This document shows, in pieces, positions 1 through 11,252 of a DNA stretch of 64,000 nt. The notes beneath the pieces are model-generated. The model saw only the letters and a list, made by a program, of their open reading frames with translations. It did not search any database and was not told the origin of the DNA. Source of the stretch: Heligmosomoides polygyrus polygyrus. Taxonomy: Eukaryota; Nematoda; Chromadorea; Rhabditida; Heligmosomidae. Location: positions 24,800,001-24,864,000 of the forward strand of contig OX377202.1 of NCBI GenBank assembly GCA_947396885.1. The letters are read 5' to 3'. Positions within the stretch are counted from its first letter, which is position 1, and each line of letters begins with the position of its first letter. A program made the translations under genes and the position numbers.

Positions 1-255
1 AACTGGGGTGCACTACCTAATGCTCGTAGTAGAGCAGTTGCTTTCAATCACATCAGCTTTCAACCACCGATGCGTCTTCTAAGCCTCCTCGCCTGTACAT
101 TCACCACTCTTTTGCTTCGCTCTTTTGTAGTTATTCGCCGATAAATTGCGAAGCTGTAAGGTGCTTCGCTTGCAAAGCTACAGAGCCGTTCGTTCCATGC
201 TGCCAATATTTTTGCGGAAGCTTTATTAGGATGTGTGAATGTCTGAACGTGAACT

Positions 256-261
256 TTTATT
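256..261 (-). terminator. candidate poly(A) signal for drn-1
   Basis: On the minus strand AATAAA occurs about 310 nt beyond the drn-1 stop codon, the first such hexamer downstream; a second lies at 222-227. This gives a plausible 3' UTR, longer than a typical C. elegans one. Position and motif only. Confidence 0.3.
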
Positions 262-571
262 AATAAAGAATAAACGTAAATTCTGATTTTCACCACATTA
301 CATACATCACCATAATTATTTATAGACTAATTGCGAGTAGAGAATTATTAAAATAGCCAAAGCACATAAGCGAAACTGACATCCCTCGTTTCTATGGCGG
401 ATGAGGAGGAGCAATGAACGCAAAAAATGAGGAGCCTATTGCGAAAAAACACGTGTAATCCACCTAAACAGGCACGACATCTCGTCGAGTTGACACTTTG
501 ATATAAGAGGACGAGGGTATATTCCTATGGGGTTACATGGGAACGAAGAGACTGAAGACAAACGATTAGGT

Positions 572-775
572 CTACATGACCGAGCACCCTTTCTTCTTGG
601 TGGCTTTGCCGTCGGGATCCTCCATCGTCAGTGCCAACGTGCGCTTCTTTTCCATGGCGAGCAGTTGCTCGAAGAGCTCGGTGATGTTGTTGTTGTTCTT
701 GGCGCTCGTCTCGATAAAACCCGTGCCCCATTTGGCGGCCAGCTTCGACCCCGTCTCCTTGGCCACTTCTCGACG
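572..775 (-). CDS. drn-1: drn-1 last coding exon (G5 box, hypervariable tail, CaaX)
   Basis: This exon follows a CTTCAG acceptor (776-781) and is in phase 0 with the preceding exon. It encodes 67 residues from RREVAKETG to the stop. It contains the G5 motif FIETSAK, the C-terminal helix (ITELFEQLLAMEKKR), a basic stretch (KATKKKG) and the terminal CSVM box. CaaX boxes ending in Met are normally farnesylated, so membrane anchoring is expected. Reading may look as if it starts at GTG (766), but the three codons before it belong to the exon and restore the family's RREV motif. The opposite-strand open frames here are shadows. Confidence 0.95.
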   Translation of the reverse strand, partial: RREVAKETGSKLAAKWGTGFIETSAKNNNNITELFEQLLAMEKKRTLALTMEDPDGKATKKKGCSVM

Positions 776-2708
776 CTGAAGATTGAAGAACGGTTAGGGT
801 TAAAGTAATTTTAAAAAATCGACCAAGAAGCAGCTCCTTACACAATGACTTCTCTCTAACTGTAGCACTGTAAAAGAAGGAAAAGTGTTTGACACTTGCG
901 CCCTTAAAAACAATGACAGGACCTTGACGGGTTCGCACGTTAGGCCTATGGCCTATGTTATTCTTCAGCGACGCCTCGCCGACGCTGCGACCGTCACCGA
1001 CGTCGACAACGCAGACCTCGCCACAGACGTCGTCGGCGGGAGAGCATCGGATCGCATTTTTAGCATCAGAGCGCTGTGCACTAATAGAAGTACGGGGCGG
1101 GGTTGAGCATATAACGACTATTGATTTATCGATTTAACGAATTTACCAGCATCTTCGTTAAATTTCTTTATTGGAGTTTAGCAAAGGTCTTTTTCGTTAA
1201 ATCGCATTGAAATTAAATTTACGCGGAATTTTCGAAATTCACAAGAAAGCTTAACTTTTAATTAATGTAAATTGTATATCAAAAAAGCTCTTCGTAGAGG
1301 TTTGCAGTATCATTTCAGAAAACGAGGAAACACTACTTATTTGAATCAGTTTCTCTACTGCCGTTTCGTATTTTTCTGTTTCAAGGCCGTCTTTCATATT
1401 TTAGCTGCTCCGTATCAGTTTTTCGCGATTCTTCACCGTTCTCTTCACGTTTTCAGTTTTCTTCACAGTTTTGTTTTGTGTTACTTGCTCTGTAAGAAAA
1501 CGAAAAGATATAGAAAACGCGAATAAACGACAGAAAAGCGAAGAAGGTGACAAAGGGAAGGGAACGTAAGAATTAGGTTCCCACTCCCTCCCCAAACGCT
1601 CAGTGTTCCAGCAGGCTGAACGGATTTTCGTACAGCATTAGGCAATGGTCGTAAAACAATCTAACCATAAAAGAACGTTGAGAGCAAAAATGGCATTATT
1701 GGTGTCCGCAAAACGGGCGTTTTCGCACTTCTCGATTTCGTAATTTGAGTCCATTCGGGATGATTACAGTGCGGGAACGAAGAATCAGCCCACAATCAAA
1801 ATGCTCCATCGCAGCGCATTTTCTGCCACCCTTGGATGACGTCGGCGACGCTTCGCCGAAGTACAACGTAGTATAGGCCTTAGGCCGGGGGCATACTTCC
1901 ACCGCCGCGATGCCATCGCGGCGCTCAGTTCATGGCTATTCCGCCGCACGCGGTCGATTAGTCAAAGGAAACTTCGCCGCGGCAGCCGCAACAGTGGCGG
2001 CCGGCATTAGCGATGGCTTCCCGCGCTCATCGCGGGCATGGCATACTTTTTCGCGCCGCGCGCGGTGTTTAGCGTTTGTCCTGGACGGATCTCCGTCGCA
2101 CTCCCTTGCAGAGCGATGAGCGATGCGACGAACACTGAGAAGTTCAAATTCTTTCGCGTCGCTCTGCAAAACTCATCGCCGCGATGCCATCGCGGCGACT
2201 GGAAGTATGCACAAGGCCTTAGGTTTCTCGCTCGCATACGGTAGGCCATCGGCCGCCTCAGATTACGGCAGAATGGTCGGCTGTTGAGCAAGCACCGGAC
2301 CGGTTTCAGCGGACAAGCAGAGTTAATTTTGCAGATTGGAGCAGAGACCACCAAGCAAACGACGTTGTTTCTATTAGTTTTTTTCGTTTTTAACTAATTT
2401 TAAGGTGTTGGTGTCCCAGAAATAGCAACTTCACCCGCACTCGATGCGCGAATTCTGCTGCAGCGCTCAAAATCTACTCGTCCCTTCTCATTTCACACAT
2501 CAAAAACAGTTGCACGACAGGCATCACAGTCTACCGTAGTCGTGGCGGCTCACGACGCTACCGTAATCGAGTGAAATAACTAATGTAACGCTTGCGCTCT
2601 TGACGGTAGGTCTTAAGGGAATCATTTGAGGTATATATTAAGACTCTCAGCTGCTTTTTACTACTTGAAAAACTGTCCATGGATGGCCAGCGCTGCTTAC
2701 GAACTCAC
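776..2708 (-). other. drn-1 intron between G4 and G5 exons
   Basis: 1,933 nt bounded by GTGAGT and CTTCAG. It holds a GC-rich patch (957-1060), an AT-rich patch with repeated CGTTAAAT (1115-1215) resembling the subterminal repeats of the hAT element at 11.3-12.9 kb, and the palindromic unit at 1876-2224. No coding signal was seen. Confidence 0.85.
1876..2224. mobile_element. MITE-like unit with palindromic GC-rich ends
   Basis: About 45-bp imperfect inverted arms at 1879-1924 and 2178-2223. They share GCATACTTCCA, CGCCGCGATG and CATCGCGG, and the outer ends read GGCCTTAGG. The CGCCGCGATGSCATCGCGG block is itself a palindrome. The unit is markedly GC-rich against AT-rich intron. No transposase or clear target duplication was seen, so the superfamily is unknown. 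Confidence 0.55.
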
Positions 2709-2823
2709 CTCTTGGTCATCGCTCTTGTTGCCCACCAGCATTATAGGTGTTTCCGATAAACTGCTTCCTTTCACCTCCATTAACGTTGTCACGATGGGCG
2801 CCAGCTCTTCTAACGACTGCTTA
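2709..2823 (-). CDS. drn-1: drn-1 third recognised exon (switch II to G4 box)
   Basis: A 115-nt exon too short to stand out as an open frame. The acceptor is TTTTCAG (2824-2830) and the donor is GAG|GTGAGT at 2708. It completes a split Ser codon (AG from the previous exon plus T) and encodes SKQSLEELAPIV through IMLVGNKSDDQE, 39 residues in all. NKSD is the G4 guanine-specificity motif. The exon joins in phase 0 to the RREV start of the last exon. Matches to the family are continuous across both junctions, which fixes both splice sites. Confidence 0.93.
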
Positions 2824-4444
2824 CTGAAAATGCTCAATAAAGTTACCAAAAACACTGAAGCACATGATAACTACATACATACGAGAAGAGAGTTTCAGAT
2901 GAAGACCGCCAAATGTTATTATTGATAACCTTCCTTGGAAACTTTTGTCGAAGATGGAGCAGCGCTGGGCCCTTGTATTCTGATGTGGCTTACAAATCGG
3001 TTCACGTCCATGCCAACGAAGTCTTTAGGGTTGGCAGACTGATATTACATCTCTGTTAAGGTAAAACCTTGGCTTATTCATAACTCCACTAACTATGGGA
3101 AATCCCTCTCTAGGATGACTCATAGAAGAACATGCCGCGGTGCATCTCAGGAACGGCTTTATTACCAGCGACCATCATGCCCTAAACCTTTGAAAATGAG
3201 AAGAGAGGTCGACTAATGGGAGGCGAGCAGGAAGGTCAGATGGACCTCCTTTTATTATAAACAGGAGGGCCTGACTAGTACAAGGAGCATAGCGAAGAGA
3301 AAACATCTAATCTCGTAGTGAGGAGGTTTACAGCTGAAACTGTGTCAGCTTAAACCTCCAGTACGTTCACTAATGTCTCCAGATTCTTTCATAACTGTTA
3401 ACCAAGATTGGAAGAACACAGATATTCTGCTCATGTTTTGGTATCGTTCGCTTTTCGAGACCCTTATGATTAATCCTGCGGAGTCGAGTTGCAGCATTGG
3501 TCACCCTTAACTATTAGGTTCAGTCTTAGGTGAGAGGTGGGTTTGAATTTTGCAACATTTCTGTTTTTTCTGGAATTCAAAGTAAACCTGTTGAAGTGTT
3601 ATATTCGTTTGGGAATCTGCTTCGCGATCTTTTTGAGTTATGAATCGTTAATTTTCCTTGCACTGTTGAAGCTTGCGTCGAAAAGTTTTATTCACTAGAA
3701 CGACGACCACTTAAAGTGAAAAAGTGTGTGATTTCTATTTCAATTAGTTCAAGCTCGGCAGCAACCCAGCGATAGGGGTCAAGCACGTTCATGAAGTCAC
3801 CGACAAGCTCAATCCTTACCGAATAAATTCTTGGAGATGGTATTAGCAATTCCTTTCCGCCCAGAAGTGCAACAAGGACAAACCACTCCCGGGAAGATCA
3901 ACTCCTCAAACAAAGGACACCCGGGGCCAATACATCAAGTCGAATTCTTCTCAAGCCACACTAGGACTGACCGCAGATCAACACACCACCAGTAAACCAC
4001 CGCTCGTCGGTTGCAGTAGACAGGAAGGTCGCCAAAATCGCCTTCATCAGTGCCTCATGCTTTGACGGAAACCCTAGTAAATCGCTGTGCTTCTGACTTC
4101 CGACAGCTCCGGCACCGTTTCAAGCAAGGAGGGCCTGGGTCGAGTCTTTACCAGCGATGAATAGGGGATGCTTCGCTACAATTGTTGAGCCAGAAAGCAA
4201 CAGTTGGAATGCAACAAGCTGGGGGTTCTGACGTCAAAACCGGAGCTCCACCGAAACAAGGTCCTGTTCTGCGTTTGATGTGTAGTAATCCAGTACACCG
4301 GATGCTACTCCACGTAGTCAGACCATCATCGGCGCTCGCTCTTTCCAATAACTCGACTAGATCCAGCAAAAATTAGTGGAGGAGGATGTCAATAAGAGCC
4401 AAAGTTTCATCCACCAGGGCAACAACCGACCGCAGGGGTCTTTA

Positions 4445-4549
4445 CGATTACATCTCTTAGAATTTTGTCGGTTTCGACCTGAGGAAGTCGTGGCGGTGGT
4501 ACACGACTTCCTCAGGTCGAAGCCGACCAAACTCTAAGAGATGTAATCC
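4445..4549. repeat. long hairpin, 48-bp arms
   Basis: Left arm 4445-4492 and right arm 4502-4549 are reverse complements at about 45 of 48 positions, around a 9-nt loop (GCGGTGGTA). The core is CGACCTGAGGAAGTCGTG. Transcribed, it would form a strong stem. No transposon ends are evident. Confidence 0.85.
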
Positions 4550-4639
4550 GAACAGTTCATGAAAAGCGGAAGAAACCATATAATCTTATTTTTGTTGGAA
4601 GACAAATTTTGTTGCAAAATTTGTGACTCAACCTAATAT

Positions 4640-5050
4640 TAGGCTTTTCAAAAATAATTGCAGAGTACTTCAAAATGCCGGCTCATAGACAACTCCATTC
4701 TTTATAATAAAAGCCGTTTGATTCAATTAAGGCCGGTTCAGCTTATAAGTGTTTCCCTAAGGCGTAAATTCCTCTGAAACAAAAAACATCGATCGCAAGA
4801 ATCGATCTTTCTGAGAGCGGCTTCAAAGTGGTCAAGGAGACGGAACTGCTGCTGTCGCAGGTCTGCATCAAGAACACAGAAAATTACTAGTCAGTTGGGG
4901 AGAGGTAAGGAGGGTGAGGGAAATCCTCGATGCCTAACTTCGTTGATTTCTGCCTGGTTACCATCACAAAATTAGGTCTAGCGTTGTCATGGAGCAGGGC
5001 TGGTCGCCTTTTGTTCGACACTGTCGACCACATCATTCGCACCTTTTCAA
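4640..5050 (-). pseudogene. mariner-type transposase relic
   Basis: Minus-strand conceptual translation, with frame changes and stops, gives RRPALLHDNARPNFVM, the second catalytic Asp motif of mariner transposases. Further on come an FPHPPY-like stretch and FRGIYAL, which resembles the conserved C-terminal part. The sequence TTAGGCTTTTCAAAAATAAT at 4637-4656 resembles a mariner terminal repeat and may be one end. No intact frame remains; an old, dead copy. Confidence 0.55.
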
Positions 5051-8000
5051 ACAACCTCTAAACCACTGTGACTGTTTTACCGGATACCGGAAAGAGGATT
5101 TGAATGCATATTTTGCTTATATGTACTATGACTTGAGTGACCAGCCAATGGACATGTAGGTGCCTTACTACTTCCATAAGGTTTGCTTCCAATTCACATC
5201 TGTTCGTGAGAGATGGGAGGTGTGGATGGCACAAACGAGACCCCAAGCAAAAACCTGGAACCGTAGTGCGTTTGTTAGTCTTCTTCCGACTTCCACGCGC
5301 CAGTGTAACGGAAAGAACGGAAAAAATGTGCAAATTTTTTTCAAAACCAGCCATATTCGCTTTAAATTTCAATAACTTAGAAACGCTAGTAACTTAGGTT
5401 AACAAAGGTTAGAAATAAGAAACACACGATTCAATACCTTTTATTACTTTACTGCCGACCAAAGGAGTGAGGAAATTACTACGAATTATTCGGGAGCTCC
5501 AGGGACGACGAAAGGATGCGTGAAATTGAGGTGAAGGCCCTCTTGGAAGTCCTCGATGAATTTGAATGCCTATTGCTTCCGCAGATTAATAAAACACCCC
5601 TAATAAGCACCCGTTACACATATGCGTATCAAAAATTTAACGTATAGGACACCATATCCTTTCCTTATTTCAGATGCTCTGTTTTATTATGTAAGAAAGC
5701 CACTCTAGCCTAATCCCTGCTGAAAGTATGGCGATTTCGCGTCTACAGAGCATTAACCGAAATTCTGCAGAGGGAGCTTATAAGAAATTCATATCCATTT
5801 CGTTAAAAATTCAACAGTAGTAAGTATTCCATTAAGCTCCCTTCCACATGGCTCTGCTTCTTTCCTGACAGCATTTAAAGTTCTAGCCTTAATGGGACAC
5901 TATTAGTAGTTCTCGTAGTACCTAAGTACTTATCTAATACTCTCAAGCTATGTGAAAAATAAAGGCTAAATTTATAAAGATCAGCGTCCATCAAATCATT
6001 CCCAGCGAAGCACCCTACTTTCATGGCATATTTAGCTGCTAACACTCTCCTGGCTCCAAATTACTGGAATAATGTGGTTTTGCTGGCTTAGCTGCGATTC
6101 CAAACACTGAGCAATTCGTGGTCTAACCCAAAATGTTGGTAAGGAACGCACAAAAATTTGCCCCTGCTTCCGCTATACTACTTCCGTTCCTTTGAAAAAT
6201 AGCAAAATTGTGGCCAAGCTTGGTATTTTCGCAATATTTCTTTCAGTTTGAAACGCAGAAAATGTCCACTTTTGAGATGCTGCGACGCTTCCCATAAAAT
6301 AATTAATTCAATCAATTCTCGAATAAATAAAACAGAAAAATAAAATACGTCGTTGACGCCTAGGTTATGATGCGCCATGCATCGTCGCATCCATGGTCGC
6401 TCTTGCTTAATCCCACGTGAATTCCCATTTGAAATAATTTTTTCTATCATTAGGTTTCAAAAGAATGAAAACTTGAAAACATGTTTATAACGAATTATAG
6501 TAGAACAGCGTTGATCAAGTGGCTCATTCGCCAACAGGACCTTCTAATCTTACCACCAGAGAGAGTCCGCTGATGCGCCAAACGTTAGCTTTGGATAGCA
6601 TAAATGTGAACGTCTCCGCAAAGTGTTGGAAGAGTTGGATTCAATCGTTGAACACTAGGTTGTAGAAAGGTGCCAACTACTTTATTTCTTTGGTCGCATG
6701 CAATGGCTGTTTTAAACATTCAGAGAGGATATGTACGTTGATGGCGGACTAAGAATAGAGTGGTCTTGAAAAATTATACACAGCTATCCTTTCTACATCT
6801 TCCTTTTCAGTGCTGCTCGGCAACTCGGATTAGAAGTCTAATTAGTGGCACACTAATAAGGAATCGAGCTAAGGCTGAAGTCCCCGTCCCGAGCAGTTTC
6901 TTTCTGTTCATACAGTCAGCCTGTAGCTGTCAGCCTCACGATTTCTCCTATGTATATCAGTCCTTATGCTCAAGACGTTTCTCTCCATTAGATTCTTTGG
7001 ACAAGGCATCACACGGCTGTCATCGTTGTCATCTGGTGTGATGGACATGCAGGCTAAGATGCGCGTCGTTCTTGCTCAGGCGTCATCAGAAGTAATGGAA
7101 CGCACGCTTTTTTGGCTCACGTCTCCATCGCCAATCAACGGAAAATCCTAGTGCCGAAATAAACACCATTTTTGGCGATCTTTTGTGTTTAGGAAATCGT
7201 GGTTTGAGAGGCTTTCCCCACGGTACTGGAAGCGTCGCGATTTAACTCCCAAAGTTTCATCGATTGCGGTGTCCCGTTTTGAGGGATAGGGCGGAGTGGA
7301 TACCCTGCCATATTCCGCCTTTTTAGAGGGTAGGGTATTGTATCCACTCTAGCATATCCCAAAAATTCTGCGCGTAGTCTGGAGATCACCTCAATCATAT
7401 ATGAATCATGTGCGGAACTAAAAAATAAAAACACGATGACATGCATTGGAGCTGCTTGGTGAAAACGACGCCGAAGTAATTCTATTAGATCTTTCTCAAG
7501 CTGCCGAAGAGAAATTTGACTTCCTTTGGCACAATCAGACGTATACAGAGTCTTCAAGAATTAATTAATAAAGCAAACCCAAAGAGAGATTAGAAGCAGG
7601 AATTCATGGGATTGTTGCTAAAATAATTATCCTTTCGAAGTATACGAAGCACATAAATGTAGAGAATTCCTTTTCGACGGTTCTCGTTGATAGGACATCA
7701 TTGAAGCCCTCGATCTCGAAATATGCACTGCAAACTAAATACTCCATAACACGAAAGAAAATTTACCTCTCCAAAGCCATAATCGAAAAACGCTGTTATG
7801 GCGCCCACCATCAATCATTCAGAAAATACGTCAGGTATCAGCGGAAGAGGTCGCTCAATACATTGTTCGGGGGTTCTTCTACAGCATTCATGCTTTTTTG
7901 GCTATGTTCTGCTAGAGATGAACATTGTCAGCAGGAGGAGGAGGGGGGTGTTACTTAAGAGCTGAAATGAGAAAAACACTCGTGAAATTTTTGAACGGTC

Positions 8001-8765
8001 AGAGTGAGTTGAAAATGAAGCAGATGGTGCTCATAAGTTACTCTGCATTCGAGGTCTTTCATTTCAATTCCACATGTAGAGCAGCAACGTAGAATTTTCC
8101 TTCGTCCAAGCACTTTTTCGTCGAGCTTTCTTCTGCATTTTTAATGTAGAATCGTAAGAAAATGAGAGCGATTCTCAGGCGATTGCCTCATTTGTAGCAA
8201 GGGTCTTTTGAAAGGGTGGATCACAGAATGCTCATAGGATAGCCACTGCAAGACATTGTAGGCAGTTATTCACTTAGCGTCCACGCTGTTTTTCTCTTTT
8301 TAACCTTTATTTTCAATGAGTTTCAACTTGTGTATCCTGAAGGAGGGCAGCTTATAATGTTACATATGCGTTTGGTTTAAACCGAGCACAGACTACGCTA
8401 CCGTGTCACGACTCCATTCTGAAGTTTTTGAGCACGCCATCGTCAATTAATTTTCAACAATTTGATACTGCCGTTTTTGCTTGAGGGAGCGACGGCTATT
8501 GCTCCACATCGAGAATCCCCTGCGTCTCCAATGCGAGCCATTCCTTCTGGCGAAATGTCGAGTCGACTTGTCCTAAGGCGAGTTTAATCCCAATCAGACG
8601 TCATTCTGGTCCTCCGTCTCATTTAGCCACCACACTTCTTGAAATGTCTTCAAACGACAAGCGTCCGACAAGCGATTGCCAGGAAGGAATCGCCACCACG
8701 CACATGGCTGTCCACATTGAATGTTTTGATGCGCCCCAGAGGAAGATGATTCCGAGCTGACAAAC

Positions 8766-8899
8766 CTGGTAACTGAATAGATGAGGATGAACGCGTGCCC
8801 CTTTGAGATCGACAACCGTTGCATAGCGGGGAACTGATGACTGCCGGTGGTGTCGGTGATTTGCAAGGTGCACACATTCTTCTGGTTGCAGCTGATCAC
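8766..8899 (-). CDS. drn-1: drn-1 second recognised exon (G3 box DTTG)
   Basis: A 134-nt exon with acceptor CCGTTTCAG ending at 8900 and donor AG|GTTTGT at 8765. It encodes [19 protein letters not shown] and then [18 protein letters not shown], ending ILIYSVT plus two bases of a split Ser codon. DTTG is the G3 motif in the DIRAS form; the Ras Gln61 position is Ser. The sequence is almost invariant in DIRAS proteins from nematodes to mammals. Open frames of 120-136 codons that cover this exon run into intron on both sides and are not separate genes. Confidence 0.96.
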
Positions 8900-9441
8900 C
8901 TGAAACGGACGAAAATATGTAAAGAGAACAAGACGCGAAAAGGCAGAGGCCAAAAGAGAAAGGAAGCGCCCAGCAGGACATTGGGAATGCACCGGGCGAC
9001 GCAATAACGTAAAGGGACTTAAAGGGTACTCAGGTGAGTATAAGGTCTGCGAACCATCTGTAGAAACCAGCAGACAGTCAGGTCAGGAGTGTGCTATATG
9101 ACTCTTCGAGAAGATCAGCTCTTAGAGTTTTCTGGTAAAATGCAAGCCTGGCATAGAGCAGAGGCACGGAATCAGACTCAGCTGGATTACTCCTCCCACG
9201 TAAGCAGTACTTCTAGTCACGATCATGTCGTCTCGGCAAAACAACTGAACGTTTTCATAAAAGATAAAGGACAAATAAAACGTAGTGCAACATATTCCAT
9301 TTTGGATGCGCCGCGCATCCATCTTCTACGGGAAAAGGCAATTTGTTAGCGTATTTGCTCAAAGCAATGATTTGCGCTGACCAGCCTTTGGAAAGTTCGA
9401 TATTCTAGGGGGAAAAGTTCGGTGTTCTACCATATCTGGTA

Positions 9442-10484
9442 TTTGGTTGTCCCATAAGGTTTTTTTCAACGGTTCATTGCGAATTTCGCCGGCAGTCTCT
9501 GCACAGTGCTATACTGCTTTCGAATGAGAATGAGTTGCTCTATCAGAGCATTATTGTATTTCTTTTTTCGTCTTGAACTTTGTCAATCTTTAAGTCGGTA
9601 AAGTGAAAAGTGAAAAAGTGAAAAAATGGTCTTCGGCGCAGTCGCTTCTCTCCCCTTTGGTTTGGAATTTTTGCGCAGTGTTTCACAGCGTTTGGAAGAC
9701 AATGTTCTGTACTACAAGAATACGTGTTGGTTTTATTTGCTCATTTGTCCTTTATTGACTTTCAGGCCATCAAATTGGGTCGTTCGAAGGAGAAGATTTA
9801 TATTTGCCGACAGCTGTGACACCTGCTCTGTGGAAGGCTTTTTTTGCTTGGAGTTATATGTCGTTCGGAAGAGAATGCCTTGCTCTATAAGAATTTGTGA
9901 CGCGTTTATTGGCTCATGCTGATTTCTGTCGAATATCAACAAAATTCCAAAAAGAGAAAAATCACCGTCGCCAACAACTCCTTCTCGTTGCTCAGCCTGT
10001 CTTGCTCAGTTTTATATGACACCCGAAATGGATGCCTTTTTCTACCAAATTATATGATTTGTTCTTCGGCCATTTAAATTTTTGCTAATTTTCAGATCAT
10101 CAAAATGGAGTGCCAGATCGAGAAGGATGAGTACTTTCGGCAATTTGGTGACCTAAAAATCAATAAAGGAGAATTGAGCAAATAGGACCAATAAGTATTC
10201 TTGTAGAACGAACAGAACATTGTTTTCCAAATGCTATGAAAAACTGCGCAAAAATTCCAAATCTAAGCGGTGAGGAACACTGCGCAGATGGCTCTTTTTC
10301 ACTTTTTCTTTACCGACCTAAAAATTGACAAAATTCATCATGAAAAATGAAATGCAATACACGCTCTGATAGGGCGAATCATTCTCTTTCGAAAGCTATA
10401 ATACACAGCACTACGCAGGAGACTGCCGGCGAAATCCGCATTGAATCGCTGAAAGAAACGGCGGAGACTTATGGGACAACCTAA
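9442..10484. mobile_element. 1.04-kb foldback element with mariner-like ends
   Basis: The ends read TTTGGTTGTCCCATAAG (left) and TTAGGTTGTCCCATAAG (right, inverted), each next to a TA (9440-9441, 10485-10486). The inverted repeat is far longer than the ends: about 336 nt (9442-9777) pairs imperfectly with about 346 nt (10139-10484). Matching blocks include TTCGCCGGCAGTCTC, GGAATTTTTGCGCAGT, AACAATGTTCTGT and CCTTTATTGA. The roughly 360-nt centre has no recognised gene. TA target and TTAGG-type ends fit a Tc1/mariner-related non-autonomous element; the long arms are unusual. Confidence 0.85.
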
Positions 10485-11252
10485 TATTTCTGCCGCCTCG
10501 TAACAAATCACTGATCAAGGAGAGATGAAATGGTAGGTTGGCCTGAACGCAACCGAATCAAGAACCTCGATGCTGAGTGCACATCAGAGGCGGCGACGCC
10601 TTCGACAGTACTATCACGCTTCTGCCTTATCTGTCATTATCATGAGTGTTGGATGAATTAGCAGAAATCGAACCTCAGACATATTCCTAAAAACTTCGCT
10701 CACGACTCACTCACAATCAAGTCAAACTAGAAGTTTATGTTAATTGTCTCGTTGGCCAATGACCTGCAATAGACGTATTCTAGTTATTATACTATGGTTT
10801 GCTGTATCTTCCCTCCCCTTTTCCTTGACACCTCTATAGAAGGCTCTTTATCCAACTAGAAACACAACATGAAAGATTTAGGCTTTGCAGTTATGAACTT
10901 CGATTGGCCAGTGCATCATTGACAATGTTTTGTGCTTTAAGCCCTTCTTCAGGTCGAAAAATTAGAAACATAAAAACGCTTTGCCTGGTGTCTCCAGAAG
11001 GCTTGTGAGGTAACAAAAATATTATGTAAAAGACAGTGTACGGACATTAGTGGGATCTTCCTCACCTACTTGAATACTTCAGCTGTTATAAAAGTTGTTG
11101 AAGTACTGCAAGTAGCCATTCGTATAAAAAATTTGAAATAATTGGACATGTTGTTTTATTTGAACCTCGAAGGGGCATCAGTTTCCGGGTAGTTGATAAA
11201 CGCTGCCTTCGTGAGACTCAAATGCAAGCCGACTTCGGCCAGTGTTCTGTAC

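Larger units (their letters stand above)
2824..8765 (-). other. drn-1 intron between G3 and G4 exons
   Basis: 5,942 nt. It contains the hairpin at 4445-4549 and a mariner relic near 4640-5050. I see nothing else I can assign in 2830-4440 or 5400-8760: no open frame with a recognisable domain, only AT-rich sequence. Confidence 0.8.

Noticed and set aside
8619..9004. Open frames of 120-136 codons on minus
   Set aside because: They only extend the 134-nt drn-1 exon into intron sequence; splice sites on both sides explain the conserved part.
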